Shown: positions 37,077-45,509 of the stretch, in pieces | How the letters are laid out: each line of letters starts with the position of its first letter | How positions within the stretch are numbered: the first letter of the stretch is position 1 | NCBI RefSeq assembly: GCF_029989365.1 | Contig: NZ_JAPRAQ010000007.1 | Location: forward strand, 310,001-374,000 | Length of the DNA: 64,000 nucleotides | Direction: 5' to 3' | Origin: Bradyrhizobium sp. Arg816 | GTDB lineage: Bacteria > Pseudomonadota > Alphaproteobacteria > Rhizobiales > Xanthobacteraceae | Notes under the pieces: model-generated | Told to the model about the DNA's origin: nothing | Databases searched by the model: none | What the model saw: only the letters and a program-made list of their open reading frames with translations | Position numbers and translations under genes: made by a program

Positions 37077-37430
37077 ATGCGGAACAGGATTCTCGCCCTC
37101 GCCGCGCTTGGCGCCGCGCTCGGCTCGCCGATTGCAGCGTCTGCGCAATCCGGTCTCACCGTTGGCCGCGCGCCTGTTGTCGTCGACAGCGGCCCGACGA
37201 TTGCGGTCGAAGAGAGGCCGGCATTTCGCGAATATGTCGTCGAGCAACGTGTGCCGGCCTTCCGTGTCCCGGATCGCGTGGTGGTCGGCGCCACCTTACC
37301 CGAAAGCGGCGTCACTTATTATGACGTGCCGCAACGTTTCGGCGCCACCACCTACCGCTACACCGTCGTGAACGGCGCAACCGTGCTGGTCGAGCCGCGC
37401 TCGCGGCGCGTCGTCGAGGTGATGGACTAG
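37077..37430 (+). CDS. DUF1236 exported protein
   Basis: A 117-residue protein with a signal peptide (about 1-23, ending AAASAQ-type site ASAQ). The C-terminal part YYDVPQRFGATTYRYTVVNGATVLVEPRSRRVVEVMD is a DUF1236 domain, found in secreted or periplasmic proteins of rhizobia, of unknown function. AAGGAG stands seven bases before ATG 37077, so the start is well supported. It is divergent from DUF3096 and is followed by a good intrinsic terminator at 37559-37597. Confidence 0.85.
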   Translation: MRNRILALAALGAALGSPIAASAQSGLTVGRAPVVVDSGPTIAVEERPAFREYVVEQRVPAFRVPDRVVVGATLPESGVTYYDVPQRFGATTYRYTVVNGATVLVEPRSRRVVEVMD

Positions 37431-37439
37431 ATTCTCGTC

Positions 37440-37492
37440 TGAACGCGTTTTCTTCACGCGAACCGGTATCCACTTCGCTTGAAAACGCTTCC
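37440..37492. repeat. CTGAACGCGTTTTCTTCACGCG repeat
   Basis: CTGAACGCGTTTTCTTCACG and CCACTTCGCTTGAAAACGCT form partly inverted arms (GCGTTTTC and GAAAACGC). Elements of this kind are frequent between genes in bradyrhizobia; a related AAAACCGCTACACACTTTTCC sequence lies at 49450-49519. Confidence 0.5.
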
Positions 37493-37558
37493 GATCAACT
37501 CGATGTCCGGCGTGTCACTTCAATCAGGCTGGCGCGCATCGCGTAGTACGGACATCAG

Positions 37559-37597
37559 GCCCCGCCCGGTTCTCCCCCCGCCGGGCGGGGCTTTTTT
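37559..37597 (+). terminator. Intrinsic terminator of the DUF1236 gene
   Basis: GCCCCGCCCGG (37559-37569) pairs perfectly with CCGGGCGGGGC (37581-37591), followed by six T (37592-37597). It lies about 130 bp past the stop codon. Confidence 0.85.
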
Positions 37598-37602
37598 GTG
37601 TG

Positions 37603-37740
37603 CTCTCGTGTCCCGGACGCGACGCAGCGCGCAGCGATGCGGCGCAGAGCCGGGACCCAGAATCTTTGTGAGGCTAACATGGGCCCCGGCTCTGCAGCGC
37701 ACCGCTGAAGAAGCGCCGCGCTGCGTCCGGGGCACGAGAG
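37603..37740. repeat. Long palindromic repeat CTCTCGTGTCCCGGACGC...CACGAGAG
   Basis: CTCTCGTGTCCCGGACGC at the left and GCGTCCGGGGCACGAGAG at the right are inverted arms. Inner AGAGCCGGGACCCAG and GGGCCCCGGCTCT form a second pair. It directly follows the glyS stop codon, where it could also act as a transcript end. Confidence 0.75.
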
Positions 37741-37743
37741 CCC

Positions 37744-39936
37744 TCAATCCTGGATTTTCGAGAAATCCGCGACCGCACGCGTGGCGCTGCGGATCTCGTT
37801 GAGCAGCTTCAGCCTGTTCTCACGCACCTTCGGATCGTCGTCGTTGACGCGAACCTTGTCGAAGAACGCATCGACTGGCGGACGCAGCTTCGCCATCGCA
37901 CTCATCGCCGCGGCAAAATCTTCCCTGGCGACGGCAGCGCTCGCCTCCACCTTGACCTCGCCGATCGCCTTCGCCAGCGCCTTCTCCTCAGCGAGGCCAT
38001 AGAGCGCAGCATCCGGCGCGCCGTCGAACGCGCGCTTGTCCTTCTTCTCCTCGATGCCGAGAATGTTACTCGCACGCTTGATGCCGGCGAGCAGGTTCTT
38101 GCCGTCATCGCTATCGAGGAATTTGCCCAGCGCTTCGACACGGCGGACGATCATCAGGAGATCGTCCTGGCCGCCGAGCGCAAACACGGCGTCGACGAGA
38201 TCGTGACGCGCACCCTGCTCGCGGAGCTGAACCTTCAGGCGGTCGGCGAAGAAGGCGAGCAGATCACCGACCAGTGAGGCAAGATTATCGGCTTCGATCG
38301 GTCCACCTTTTTTTCGGAGGAACGTCGGATTTGGGGTCGGATTACGAACGATTCGAACAATGTCCTCAAACGCAGCGTCGCTGCCGCGCATGATATGAAG
38401 CGCGATTGCATCCTGGAAAATCGGCGTCAGGGAAATACGATCGCTCTGCTCCAGGATAATCCTGATCACGCCCAGCGCCGCGCGACGCAGCGCATACGGG
38501 TCCTTCGATCCCGTCGGCTTCTCGTCGATCGCCCAGAAGCCGACGAGCGTGTCGATCTTGTCCGCAAGCGCGACCGCGACGCTGACCGGATCGGTGGGTA
38601 CGCGATCGGTAGGCCCCTGCGGCTTGTAGTGCTCCTCACACGCCGCCGCGACGGACGCGTCCTCGCCCTGGGCGAGCGCGTAATACTTGCCCATCAGTCC
38701 CTGCACTTCAGGGAATTCACCGACGACTTCCGTCAGCAAATCCGCCTTTGCCAGATGCGCGGCACGCGTCGCCTTCGCGACATCGGCGCCGACCAAAGGC
38801 GCGATCTCGGCAGCGAGGCGCTCGATGCGCTTGATGCGCGCAGCCTGCGTGCCGAGCTTCTCGTGGAACACGATCTGCTCGAACTTCGGCAGCCGGTCTT
38901 CCAGCTTCGTCTTGAGGTCGGTCTCATAGAAGAACTTCGCATCCGACAGACGCGGACGGATCACGCGCTCGTTGCCTGATACGATGACCTTGCCGCCGTC
39001 GGCCGCCTCGATATTCGCCGTGAGGACGAACTTGTTGGTCAGCTTCCCCGTCTTGGCATCCCTGACGACGAAGCACTTCTGGTTGTTGCGGATGGTGGCG
39101 CGGATCACCTCTTCCGGGATCGCGAGATACTCTTCTTCGAACGATCCCATCATCACGACGGGCCATTCGACGAGGCCCGAAACCTCGTCCAGCAGCACCT
39201 GATCCTCGACCAGCTCGAACCCTTGCGCGAACGTCAGCTCCTTGGCGTCGGCGAAGATGATGTCCTTGCGCGCCTGCGGATCGAGGATGACTTTGGCGGC
39301 TTTCAGCTTCGCTTCGTAGTCCTCGAAGCGGCGCACGTTGATCGCCGCCGGCGCCATGAAGCGATGGCCGTAGGTGGTCTGGCCTGTCTCGATGCCGTCG
39401 ACCGAGAATTTGACGACATCGGGCTCTTCCGTTTCGGGCCCGAAGGTCGCGGTGATCGCGTGCAGCGGACGCACCCAGCTCAGCGATCCCGGTTTTGCGG
39501 AGCGCGCGCCCCAGCGCATCGATTTCGGCCAGGGGAAGGTGCGGATGATGACGGGCAGGATTTCGGCGAGCACGTCGATCGCGTCGCGGCCGGGCTTTTC
39601 GATCAGCGCGATGTAGAAGTCGCCCTTCGGGTCGCGCTGGATCTTGGCTTCATCGAGCGAGTTTAGACCCGTCGCCTTCAGAAAACCCTGCACGGCCGCA
39701 TCGGGCGCGCCCATTTTCGGACCGCGGCGTTCGGTCTTCAGATCGGGCTGGCGCGCGGGGATGCCGTGCACGGTGAGCGCAAGGCGGCGCGGCGTCGCGA
39801 ACGCCTTCGCACCCTCGTAGACGAGGCCCTCGGCGACGAGCTTGTCGGTGACCATGCGGCGCAGATCGTCGGCCGCCTTGGCCTGCATGCGCGCGGGGAT
39901 TTCTTCCGAGAACAGTTCAAGCAAAAGATCGGGCAT
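37744..39936 (-). CDS. glyS: Glycyl-tRNA synthetase beta subunit
   Basis: A 730-residue beta subunit of the bacterial alpha2-beta2 glycyl-tRNA synthetase, which binds tRNA(Gly). The N-terminal LLLELFSEEIPARMQAKA is characteristic. Internal SLSWVRPLHAI and YALRRAALGVIRI are family segments, and the C-terminal anticodon-binding region has FDKVRVNDDD near the end. The start codon overlaps the glyQ stop by one base (TGATG), so the two subunits are made in coupled fashion. A long palindromic repeat follows. Confidence 0.97.
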   Translation of the reverse strand: MPDLLLELFSEEIPARMQAKAADDLRRMVTDKLVAEGLVYEGAKAFATPRRLALTVHGIPARQPDLKTERRGPKMGAPDAAVQGFLKATGLNSLDEAKIQRDPKGDFYIALIEKPGRDAIDVLAEILPVIIRTFPWPKSMRWGARSAKPGSLSWVRPLHAITATFGPETEEPDVVKFSVDGIETGQTTYGHRFMAPAAINVRRFEDYEAKLKAAKVILDPQARKDIIFADAKELTFAQGFELVEDQVLLDEVSGLVEWPVVMMGSFEEEYLAIPEEVIRATIRNNQKCFVVRDAKTGKLTNKFVLTANIEAADGGKVIVSGNERVIRPRLSDAKFFYETDLKTKLEDRLPKFEQIVFHEKLGTQAARIKRIERLAAEIAPLVGADVAKATRAAHLAKADLLTEVVGEFPEVQGLMGKYYALAQGEDASVAAACEEHYKPQGPTDRVPTDPVSVAVALADKIDTLVGFWAIDEKPTGSKDPYALRRAALGVIRIILEQSDRISLTPIFQDAIALHIMRGSDAAFEDIVRIVRNPTPNPTFLRKKGGPIEADNLASLVGDLLAFFADRLKVQLREQGARHDLVDAVFALGGQDDLLMIVRRVEALGKFLDSDDGKNLLAGIKRASNILGIEEKKDKRAFDGAPDAALYGLAEEKALAKAIGEVKVEASAAVAREDFAAAMSAMAKLRPPVDAFFDKVRVNDDDPKVRENRLKLLNEIRSATRAVADFSKIQD

Positions 39937-40871
39937 CAGGCCGCTCCGCCCGCTTCAGTATGGATCCAGGCCTCGCCGCAGGCCTTGGCCAGCTCGCGCA
40001 CGCGGAGAATGTAGCTCTGCCGCTCGGTCACGGAGATCACGCCGCGCGCATCGAGCAGGTTGAAGACATGGCTCGCCTTGATGCACTGATCGTAGGCCGG
40101 CAGCGCCATCAGATGCGCCTCGCGCTTGCCGTCCTTCCAGCCTGCCTCCAGGTACTTTCTGCACGCAGCCTCGGCCATCTTGAACTGCTCGAACAGCATC
40201 GCGGTGTCGGCGACTTCGAAATTGTGCTTCGAATATTCCCGCTCGGCCTGCAGGAAGACGTCGCCATAGGTCACCTTGGCGTCGCCCTCGCGGCCATTGA
40301 AGTTGAGGTCGTAGACGCGGTCGACGCCCTGCACATACATCGCGAGGCGCTCGAGCCCGTAGGTGAGCTCGCCGGCCACAGGCGCGCATTCAAAACCCGC
40401 AACCTGCTGGAAATAGGTGAACTGGCTGACTTCCATGCCGTCGCACCAGCATTCCCACCCCAAGCCCCAGGCGCCCAGCGTCGGGCTTTCCCAATCGTCC
40501 TCGACGAAGCGGATGTCGTGCACGGCGGAATCGATGCCGATCGCGGCGAGCGACTTCAGGTACAGCTCCTGAAGGTTCGGCGGCGACGGCTTCATGATCA
40601 CCTGGAACTGGTAGTAGTGCTGCATCCGGTTCGGATTCTCGCCGTAGCGGCCGTCCTTGGGCCGGCGCGAGGGCTGCACGTAGGCGGCGTTCCACGGCTT
40701 CGGCCCAAGCGCGCGCAGCGTGGTTGCCGGATGGAAGGTGCCCGCGCCCATCTCCATGTCGTAGGGCTGCAGGATCACGCAGCCCTGCTCGGCCCAGAAC
40801 CGCTGGAGCGCGAGGATGAAGCCCTGGAACGAGCGTTCCGGGCGCATATGGGCGGGCAATGAGGCGTCCAT
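39936..40871 (-). CDS. glyQ: Glycyl-tRNA synthetase alpha subunit
   Basis: A 311-residue class II synthetase subunit holding the catalytic core for glycine activation. Typical segments: LQRFWAEQGCVILQPYDMEMGAG, RPKDGRYGENPNRMQHYYQ (motif 2 region) and WECWCDGMEVSQFTYFQQV. The length matches the family. It overlaps glyS by one base. Upstream is a palindromic repeat at 40991. No T-box leader is seen, as expected in Proteobacteria. Confidence 0.97.
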   Translation of the reverse strand: MDASLPAHMRPERSFQGFILALQRFWAEQGCVILQPYDMEMGAGTFHPATTLRALGPKPWNAAYVQPSRRPKDGRYGENPNRMQHYYQFQVIMKPSPPNLQELYLKSLAAIGIDSAVHDIRFVEDDWESPTLGAWGLGWECWCDGMEVSQFTYFQQVAGFECAPVAGELTYGLERLAMYVQGVDRVYDLNFNGREGDAKVTYGDVFLQAEREYSKHNFEVADTAMLFEQFKMAEAACRKYLEAGWKDGKREAHLMALPAYDQCIKASHVFNLLDARGVISVTERQSYILRVRELAKACGEAWIHTEAGGAA

Positions 40872-40990
40872 CGTCAGATCAGGCTCTCGCGGGGGGTTTT
40901 GAATCGCGCGGGACCGTATCGACGGCGAGGATGGGAATCAAGGCAAAGGGGGCGGTTTCGGGCCGATCAGCCCCTCACCCCGAACGGTGC

Positions 40991-41082
40991 GGTAGGGTGG
41001 GCAAAGGCGCCCTTGCGCCGTGCCCACCATCTTTCCGGGACTGCGACTGCTGGTGGGCACGCTACGCTTTGCCCACCCTACG
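40991..41082. repeat. Dispersed palindromic repeat, GTAGGGTGGGCAAAG family, copy 3 of 4
   Basis: Starts GGTAGGGTGGGCAAAGGCG, ends TTTGCCCACCCTACG, with inner GTGCCCACC and GGTGGGCAC. It sits upstream of glyQ and downstream of a small gene. Confidence 0.85.
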
Positions 41083-41101
41083 GCACTGTGGAAAGGCGCA
41101 G

Positions 41102-41293
41102 CTAACCCGGGCGATACGCTCCGGTCACGGGGTCACGTTTCAGCTTCTGAATATCCCCGGCATGGGCGGCTTCAGCGACGCGCGACAGGCGCATCTCCTC
41201 CAGCTCATGGTTGATCCGGACAGCGGTCTTGTAGGCCCAGCGGACCACGGCAAGCCCGCCCAGGACGCCCGCGAAAGCAACAAACGGCGGCAT
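41102..41293 (-). CDS. Conserved small membrane protein (63 aa)
   Basis: A 63-residue protein with one N-terminal membrane helix (FVAFAGVLGGLAVVRWAY, about 4-21) and a charged cytoplasmic helix (INHELEEMRLSRVAEAAHAG) ending LKRDPVTGAYRPG. The pattern of a single anchor plus short charged tail recurs in many bradyrhizobial small proteins whose role is unknown. It lies about 105 bp after the S49 peptidase gene on the same strand and ends next to a repeat. A real gene is likely, but no domain is recognised. Confidence 0.65.
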   Translation of the reverse strand: MPPFVAFAGVLGGLAVVRWAYKTAVRINHELEEMRLSRVAEAAHAGDIQKLKRDPVTGAYRPG

Positions 41294-41397
41294 CGGTCGA
41301 TCCTTGTCTAGTGCTCAGCCCCCACAGACATTCTTGCGCAGACCGGGCCGCGCCGCAATTGGCTCGGCCCGGACCAAATGGCGCGGGAGGGTGTCGC

Positions 41398-42306
41398 CTA
41401 GAACCCGAATTTCGCCCAAATCGCCCGCGTCTCGACCGCCGAGATCAGCTCGTCCGGCAGGCCGGCCATTGATTCCATGGCCGAAAGCTGCCCCGCACCG
41501 GGCGATTTCCGCCCCAAAATGCCCGAGAGCAAACCGGTCGGCTGCGCAATCACGGGGGTGAGAACCTTCTCGCCATAGCGGGCACGAAGAGTTGAGCGGA
41601 GATCGCCGATGCCGTCGGCGAGCCCCAGCGCGATCGAACTCTCGCCGGCCCAGTATTCGCCGGTGAACAGGGTGTCGTCGGCGCCCTTCAGCCGCGCGCC
41701 GCGGCTCTCCTTCACCAGCGCGATGAAGATCTGGTGGATTTCGCGCTGGAGCACCTTCAGCCTCGCCACGTCGTCGGGGTTTTCCGGAAGGAACGGATCG
41801 AGCATCGCCTTGTGCGCGCCGGCCGTGTAGAGCCGCCGCTCGATGCCGAGCCGCTTGATCGCCTCCTGGAAACCAAAGCTGCCGCCGACCACGCCGATCG
41901 AGCCGAGGATGGAGGACGGATCGCAGATGATCTCGTCGCCGGCGCAGGCGATCATGTAGCCGCCGGACGCCGCGACGTCCTCGACGAACACCAGCACGGG
42001 CAGCTTCTTCTCTGCCGCGAGCTGCTTGATGCGCAGATAGATCTGGCGCGACTGCACCGGCGAGCCGCCGGGCGAATTGATCACCAGCGCCACCGCCTTG
42101 GCGTTCCGGTACGAAAACGCCCGTTCCAGCACCCGCGCAACGCCCGCGAGCGTCATCCCCGGGCGCAGCGGCGTCACCGCACCGATCACACCGGACAGCC
42201 GCACCACCGGCACCACCGCCGTGCCGGGACGGAAGCGCGCCGGCAGATATTGCATGAGCTTGTCGGCCAGGCCGGAACCCTCACGATCGTTCAATTGTTC
42301 GGCCAT
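41398..42306 (-). CDS. S49 (SppA-like) peptidase
   Basis: A 302-residue single-domain member of the SppA/SohB family, which uses a Ser-Lys dyad to cleave signal peptides or membrane proteins. Ser114 lies in DVAASGGYMIA and Lys166 in GAHKAMLDPF, the expected dyad; LVINSPGGSP forms the oxyanion region. No N-terminal membrane anchor is evident, unlike E. coli SppA, so it may be peripheral or cytoplasmic. ATG 42306. The next gene on the same strand lies about 150 bp upstream, with a tiny divergent gene between. Confidence 0.9.
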   Translation of the reverse strand: MAEQLNDREGSGLADKLMQYLPARFRPGTAVVPVVRLSGVIGAVTPLRPGMTLAGVARVLERAFSYRNAKAVALVINSPGGSPVQSRQIYLRIKQLAAEKKLPVLVFVEDVAASGGYMIACAGDEIICDPSSILGSIGVVGGSFGFQEAIKRLGIERRLYTAGAHKAMLDPFLPENPDDVARLKVLQREIHQIFIALVKESRGARLKGADDTLFTGEYWAGESSIALGLADGIGDLRSTLRARYGEKVLTPVIAQPTGLLSGILGRKSPGAGQLSAMESMAGLPDELISAVETRAIWAKFGF

Positions 42307-42417
42307 GCCGTTACCTCTGCTTAACCATTTCTTATCACGCGACTGTCATTGGAAGTGCCTGGAACGTGTTTTGCAGATTTCCCGTTGGGAAGCTGCAATG
42401 AGGCAGCGGAGAACACC

Positions 42418-42516
42418 ATGAAAATCTATCTGCTGCTGCTGCTGGTCGGTGCGCTGTTCATGGCGATCCGCCTGACGACCCCGCAAGAGCAGCAATCGGA
42501 ATCGCTTCCGCAGTAA
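42418..42516 (+). CDS. Putative 32-residue membrane peptide
   Basis: ATG 42418 opens a 33-codon frame, MKIYLLLLLVGALFMAIRLT followed by a Gln/Glu/Ser-rich tail and a TAA stop. GGAG lies nine bases ahead, and the hydrophobic start would span the membrane once. Its 3' part overlaps, on the opposite strand, the last 20 codons of the methyltransferase gene. Small single-helix peptides of this sort do exist in rhizobia, but the only evidence here is the start, ribosome site and hydrophobic profile. Confidence 0.45.
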   Translation: MKIYLLLLLVGALFMAIRLTTPQEQQSESLPQ

Positions 42517-43288
42517 GCCGTCGCGGCTCCGCCAGCGGCAAGAGCGCCCTGCCCTCCAGGATCTCCGTCACCTGATTTTTAGGCACGCCTGACTCGTCGT
42601 TGAGCATGAGGCCCGGCAGCAGTCGTGTCGGAGCCCGGCCACCTTTGACCGCGCGCACCAGCACGCGGATCGCGGGCCGTCCCGCCTCGCCGTGAACCGG
42701 CAGGATCGACAGACTGCCGAAGCCGCGTGACAGCGCAGTCAAAACCTCCGCGATCCCATCGGCGCGCCAGATCAGGGTCAGCGCGCCGTCCGATCGGAGG
42801 ATGCGCCGCGCCGCATGCACCCATGCATTGAGCGTCTCCTCCCTCGCAACATGCGCGGTGCGGCGCGCCTGATCGGGCGAACCGCGATGGCGTGCGGGAT
42901 CGTTGAAGGGCGGGTTCATCAGCACCACGTCGACGCTGTCAGCCGCGAGGCCATTTGCCGCAAACGCCTGCGCGTCGGCCGTCACGTCGAGCACGATCGT
43001 CTCCGCGGCAATTCCATTCGCCGCCGCATTGGCGCGTGCAAGCTCCGCCAGTTCCGGATCAATCTCCACCAGGCTCAGCCCGATACCGGCGACGCGCCGG
43101 CCGAGCGCCAGGCCGGCCGTGCCGATGCCGGCGCCGAGATCGACCACGCGGTCGCCCGCCCGCGCTTCCGTCGCCGCCGCGAGCAGGATGGCGTCATGCC
43201 CGGCGCGGTGGCCGGACCGCTTCTGCCTCAAGCGCAATTGCCCGCCGAGAAAGGCGTCCTCGGTGAAGTCTGTGAGAACGTCAATCAT
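42458..43288 (-). CDS. tRNA1(Val) (adenine-N6)-methyltransferase-like enzyme
   Basis: A 276-residue SAM-dependent methyltransferase of the TrmN6/YfiC type, which methylates A37 of a tRNA in E. coli. The SAM site VVDLGAGIGTAGLALGRR and the catalytic DVVLMNPPFND (NPPF motif for amino-group methylation) are present. A start at 43303 is also possible; 43288 lets the gene overlap the DUF2007 stop by 8 bp, which suggests coupling. The C-terminal tail overlaps a tiny plus-strand frame. Confidence 0.87.
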   Translation of the reverse strand: MIDVLTDFTEDAFLGGQLRLRQKRSGHRAGHDAILLAAATEARAGDRVVDLGAGIGTAGLALGRRVAGIGLSLVEIDPELAELARANAAANGIAAETIVLDVTADAQAFAANGLAADSVDVVLMNPPFNDPARHRGSPDQARRTAHVAREETLNAWVHAARRILRSDGALTLIWRADGIAEVLTALSRGFGSLSILPVHGEAGRPAIRVLVRAVKGGRAPTRLLPGLMLNDESGVPKNQVTEILEGRALLPLAEPRRLTAEAIPIAALAGSSGGSP

Positions 43289-43508
43289 CGCCGCGCAGTT
43301 CATGGCTGAGGCCGGCCTCGGTGAGGAGCTCCCTGGCCTCCCGGGCGTCCTCCTCATGGACCAGGATCCGCCGCGGCAGGATGCCCAGCGACCCCTCGAT
43401 AATGCTCATGTTCTGGTCCAGCACCAGATGATGGATGTTGGCGCCGTCGAGCAGCGCGCCGATCGCCGACACCAGCACAATGTCGTTGGTCCGAACCAGT
43501 TCACGCAA
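43281..43508 (-). CDS. DUF2007 (putative signal-transducing protein)
   Basis: A 75-residue protein: MRELVRTNDIVLVSAIGALLDGANIHHLV with later SLGILPRRILVHEEDAREARELL. This is a ferredoxin-like alpha/beta fold of the DUF2007 family, often annotated as a putative signal transducer. It is located directly before, and overlapping, the tRNA methyltransferase gene. It is divergent from the polyprenyl synthase gene, from which it is separated by about 130 bp. Function unproven. Confidence 0.85.
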   Translation of the reverse strand: MRELVRTNDIVLVSAIGALLDGANIHHLVLDQNMSIIEGSLGILPRRILVHEEDAREARELLTEAGLSHELRGDD

Positions 43509-43642
43509 AACGCAGGTCTCCTGCCTGAAAGGGGGCTAAAGCGGCAAATGTCAATGGTTCCGCAGGCCTTGCCGCATCCGCTGCCAGTTTCTATTGTCTT
43601 TCCATCAGAATAGCCCTTCCGGGGCAAATATTGGAGACCGGC

Positions 43643-44650
43643 GTGGCCGTCATCGTACCTTTCGAAACTCCCGGCGCGTCGATCGAAGAGCTGGTTGCCC
43701 TTGTCGCCGGTGACATGGAGCGCGTCAACGCCACGATCCTGTCGCGGACCGGGTCGGACGTAACCATGATCCCGGAGGTCGCCAACCATCTGATCTCCTC
43801 CGGGGGCAAGCGCCTGCGGCCCATGCTGACGCTCGCCATGGCCAACCTCGCCGGCTACAGCGGGGACGGTCACATCAAGCTCGCAGCAAGCGTAGAGTTC
43901 ATGCATACCGCGACCCTGCTCCACGACGACGTGGTCGACGAGAGCGAGATGCGCCGCGGCAAGCTGTCGGCGCGCATGCTCTGGGGCAATGAGGCGAGCG
44001 TGCTGGTCGGTGACTTCCTGCTCGGCCAGGCGTTCCGCATGATGGTCGAGGTCGGCTCGCTCCGCGCGCTCGACATCCTCTCCGCCGCGGCCGCCACCAT
44101 CGCCGAGGGCGAGGTGATGCAGCTTGCGGCCGCCAAGAACACCGCGACCACCGAGGACGAATATCTCGCCGTGATCCGCGGCAAGACCGCCGAGCTGTTC
44201 GCGGCCGCCTGCGAGGTCGGCCCCGTCATCGCCAATCGCCCGAAGGCGGAGCAGACCGCGTGCCGCTCGGTCGGCATGAATCTCGGCATCGCCTTCCAGC
44301 TCGTCGACGACGTGCTCGACTATGGCGGCAAGAGCGCAAAGCTCGGCAAGAACACCGGCGACGATTTCCGCGAGGGCAAGATCACGCTCCCGGTCGTGCT
44401 CGCCTTCCGCCGCGGCAACGACACCGAGCGCGCCTTCTGGATCCGGGCACTGGAGCGCGGCGAGATCGGCGACACCGACCTCGACCATGCCATCGGCCTG
44501 ATGAACAAGCACCGCGCGCTGGAAGATACGCTCAGCCGCGCCCAGCACTACGGCGCCATGGCCGTCGACGCGCTGGCGCTGTTCCCGTCCTCGCCGATGA
44601 AGAGCGCGCTGGAGCAGGTGGTCGCGTTCTGTCTGGCCCGGTCGCATTAG
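43643..44650 (+). CDS. Polyprenyl diphosphate synthase (octa/decaprenyl type)
   Basis: A 335-residue trans-prenyl transferase. Both Asp-rich motifs are present: LLHDDVVDESEMRRG and LVDDVLDYGGK, with the upstream GGKRLRPML. Such enzymes make the long side chain of ubiquinone; E. coli IspB is the nearest named type. The chain length cannot be decided by eye. The start is GTG 43643 (GGAGA five bases upstream); a TTG twelve bases earlier is less likely. No neighbour belongs to the same pathway. Confidence 0.92.
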   Translation: MAVIVPFETPGASIEELVALVAGDMERVNATILSRTGSDVTMIPEVANHLISSGGKRLRPMLTLAMANLAGYSGDGHIKLAASVEFMHTATLLHDDVVDESEMRRGKLSARMLWGNEASVLVGDFLLGQAFRMMVEVGSLRALDILSAAAATIAEGEVMQLAAAKNTATTEDEYLAVIRGKTAELFAAACEVGPVIANRPKAEQTACRSVGMNLGIAFQLVDDVLDYGGKSAKLGKNTGDDFREGKITLPVVLAFRRGNDTERAFWIRALERGEIGDTDLDHAIGLMNKHRALEDTLSRAQHYGAMAVDALALFPSSPMKSALEQVVAFCLARSH

Positions 44651-44750
44651 GACTTGGCGTTTTTAGCGCGCGCGACGGCAACATGCTTGATGTCGTCCCG
44701 GCGACGGCCGCGACGACGCTGGTAAAGTAACGCCGCTCCTGCTTCCACCC

Positions 44751-44830
44751 CATCATTGCGAGCGCAGCGAAGCAATCCAGAATCCCTTCGCGGAGACAGC
44801 CTGGATTGCTTCGCTGCGCTCGCAATGACG
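44751..44830. repeat. Palindromic repeat CATCATTGCGAGCG...GCAATGACG
   Basis: CATCATTGCGAGCGCAGCG and AAGCAATCCAGA at the left pair with CTGGATTGCTTCGCTGCG and CTCGCAATGACG at the right. It is nearly identical to the copy at 33481. Confidence 0.85.
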
Positions 44831-44956
44831 GAGTATGGCGCGCGGCCATTGTTCGCCGACTCTCATTTCAGTCACGGCGACAACTCAAATCACAGCGACA
44901 GCTGCTGCGGTTCTCGGGGCTCGTTCCCCCACACCTACCGCTGCCCACCCAGTAAC

Positions 44957-44969
44957 TTGCATTTTGCAA
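44957..44969. promoter_or_regulatory. Palindromic operator candidate of the HxlR-type gene
   Basis: TTGCATTTTGCAA is a perfect 5-3-5 palindrome set in GTAACTTGCATTTTGCAATC, 24 bp before the ATG. HxlR-family regulators commonly bind palindromes near their own start. Confidence 0.5.
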
Positions 44970-44992
44970 TCCACTCCCCTACCTTCCCGGTC

Positions 44993-45508
44993 ATGCAGCC
45001 CAAATCCCCCTCCATCCTGGAATGCCCGGTCGGCCGCGCCGTCGAGACGGTCGGCGAATGGTGGAGCATCCTGATCTTGCGGGATGCCTTCCAGGGCGCG
45101 ACGAAGTTCGACGAATTTTCGCAAAGCCTCGGCATCGCGCCGAACATCCTGTCGCGGCGCCTTGCCCATCTCACCGAGAGCGGCATGTTCGTCCGCCGCC
45201 GCTATCACGAACGGCCGCCGCGGTACGAATATGTGCTGACGGAGAAGGCGCGGGATTTCTTCCCCGTGGTCGTGGCGCTGCTGGCCTGGGGCAACAGGCA
45301 TCTCGCGCCCAAGGGCGAATCCATCGTGCTGGCGAATCGGAGCGACGCTCGCCCGTTCGATCCGATCGTGGTCGATGCCGCCGATATGCGTCCGATCACC
45401 CTCGCCAATGCGGTCGTCGTCCCGGGTCCCCGCGCCAGCCGCGGGATGCGCAAGCGGCTCGCCTCGCTCAAAGCCATGAACCCGGCCGTTGCGCCGGCTG
45501 GAGACTGA
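44993..45508 (+). CDS. HxlR-family transcriptional regulator
   Basis: A 171-residue winged-helix regulator of the HxlR/MarR-like group: CPVGRAVETVGEWWSILILRDA, the recognition-helix area GIAPNILSRRLAHL, and the wing RRRYHERPPRYEYVLTEKA. One Cys precedes the helix (ILECPVG), as in redox-sensing HxlR relatives. A further 60 residues follow the usual domain. ATG 44993 fits the family; longer in-frame sequence runs into a repeat. The ketosynthase pseudogene starts one base after its stop codon, so both were one transcript. Confidence 0.88.
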   Translation: MQPKSPSILECPVGRAVETVGEWWSILILRDAFQGATKFDEFSQSLGIAPNILSRRLAHLTESGMFVRRRYHERPPRYEYVLTEKARDFFPVVVALLAWGNRHLAPKGESIVLANRSDARPFDPIVVDAADMRPITLANAVVVPGPRASRGMRKRLASLKAMNPAVAPAGD

Positions 45509-45509
45509 C

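Larger units (their letters stand above)
37431..37743. other. Gene-free region between DUF1236 and glyS
   Basis: The 313-bp stretch contains a CTGAACGCGTTTTC repeat at 37440-37492, a strong plus-strand terminator at 37559-37597 and a long palindromic repeat at 37603-37740 that directly abuts the glyS stop. Confidence 0.6.
44651..44992. other. Gene-free region between polyprenyl synthase and hxlR-type gene
   Basis: The 342-bp stretch holds a palindromic repeat at 44751-44830 and the operator palindrome at 44957-44969; the rest shows no clear element. Confidence 0.5.
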
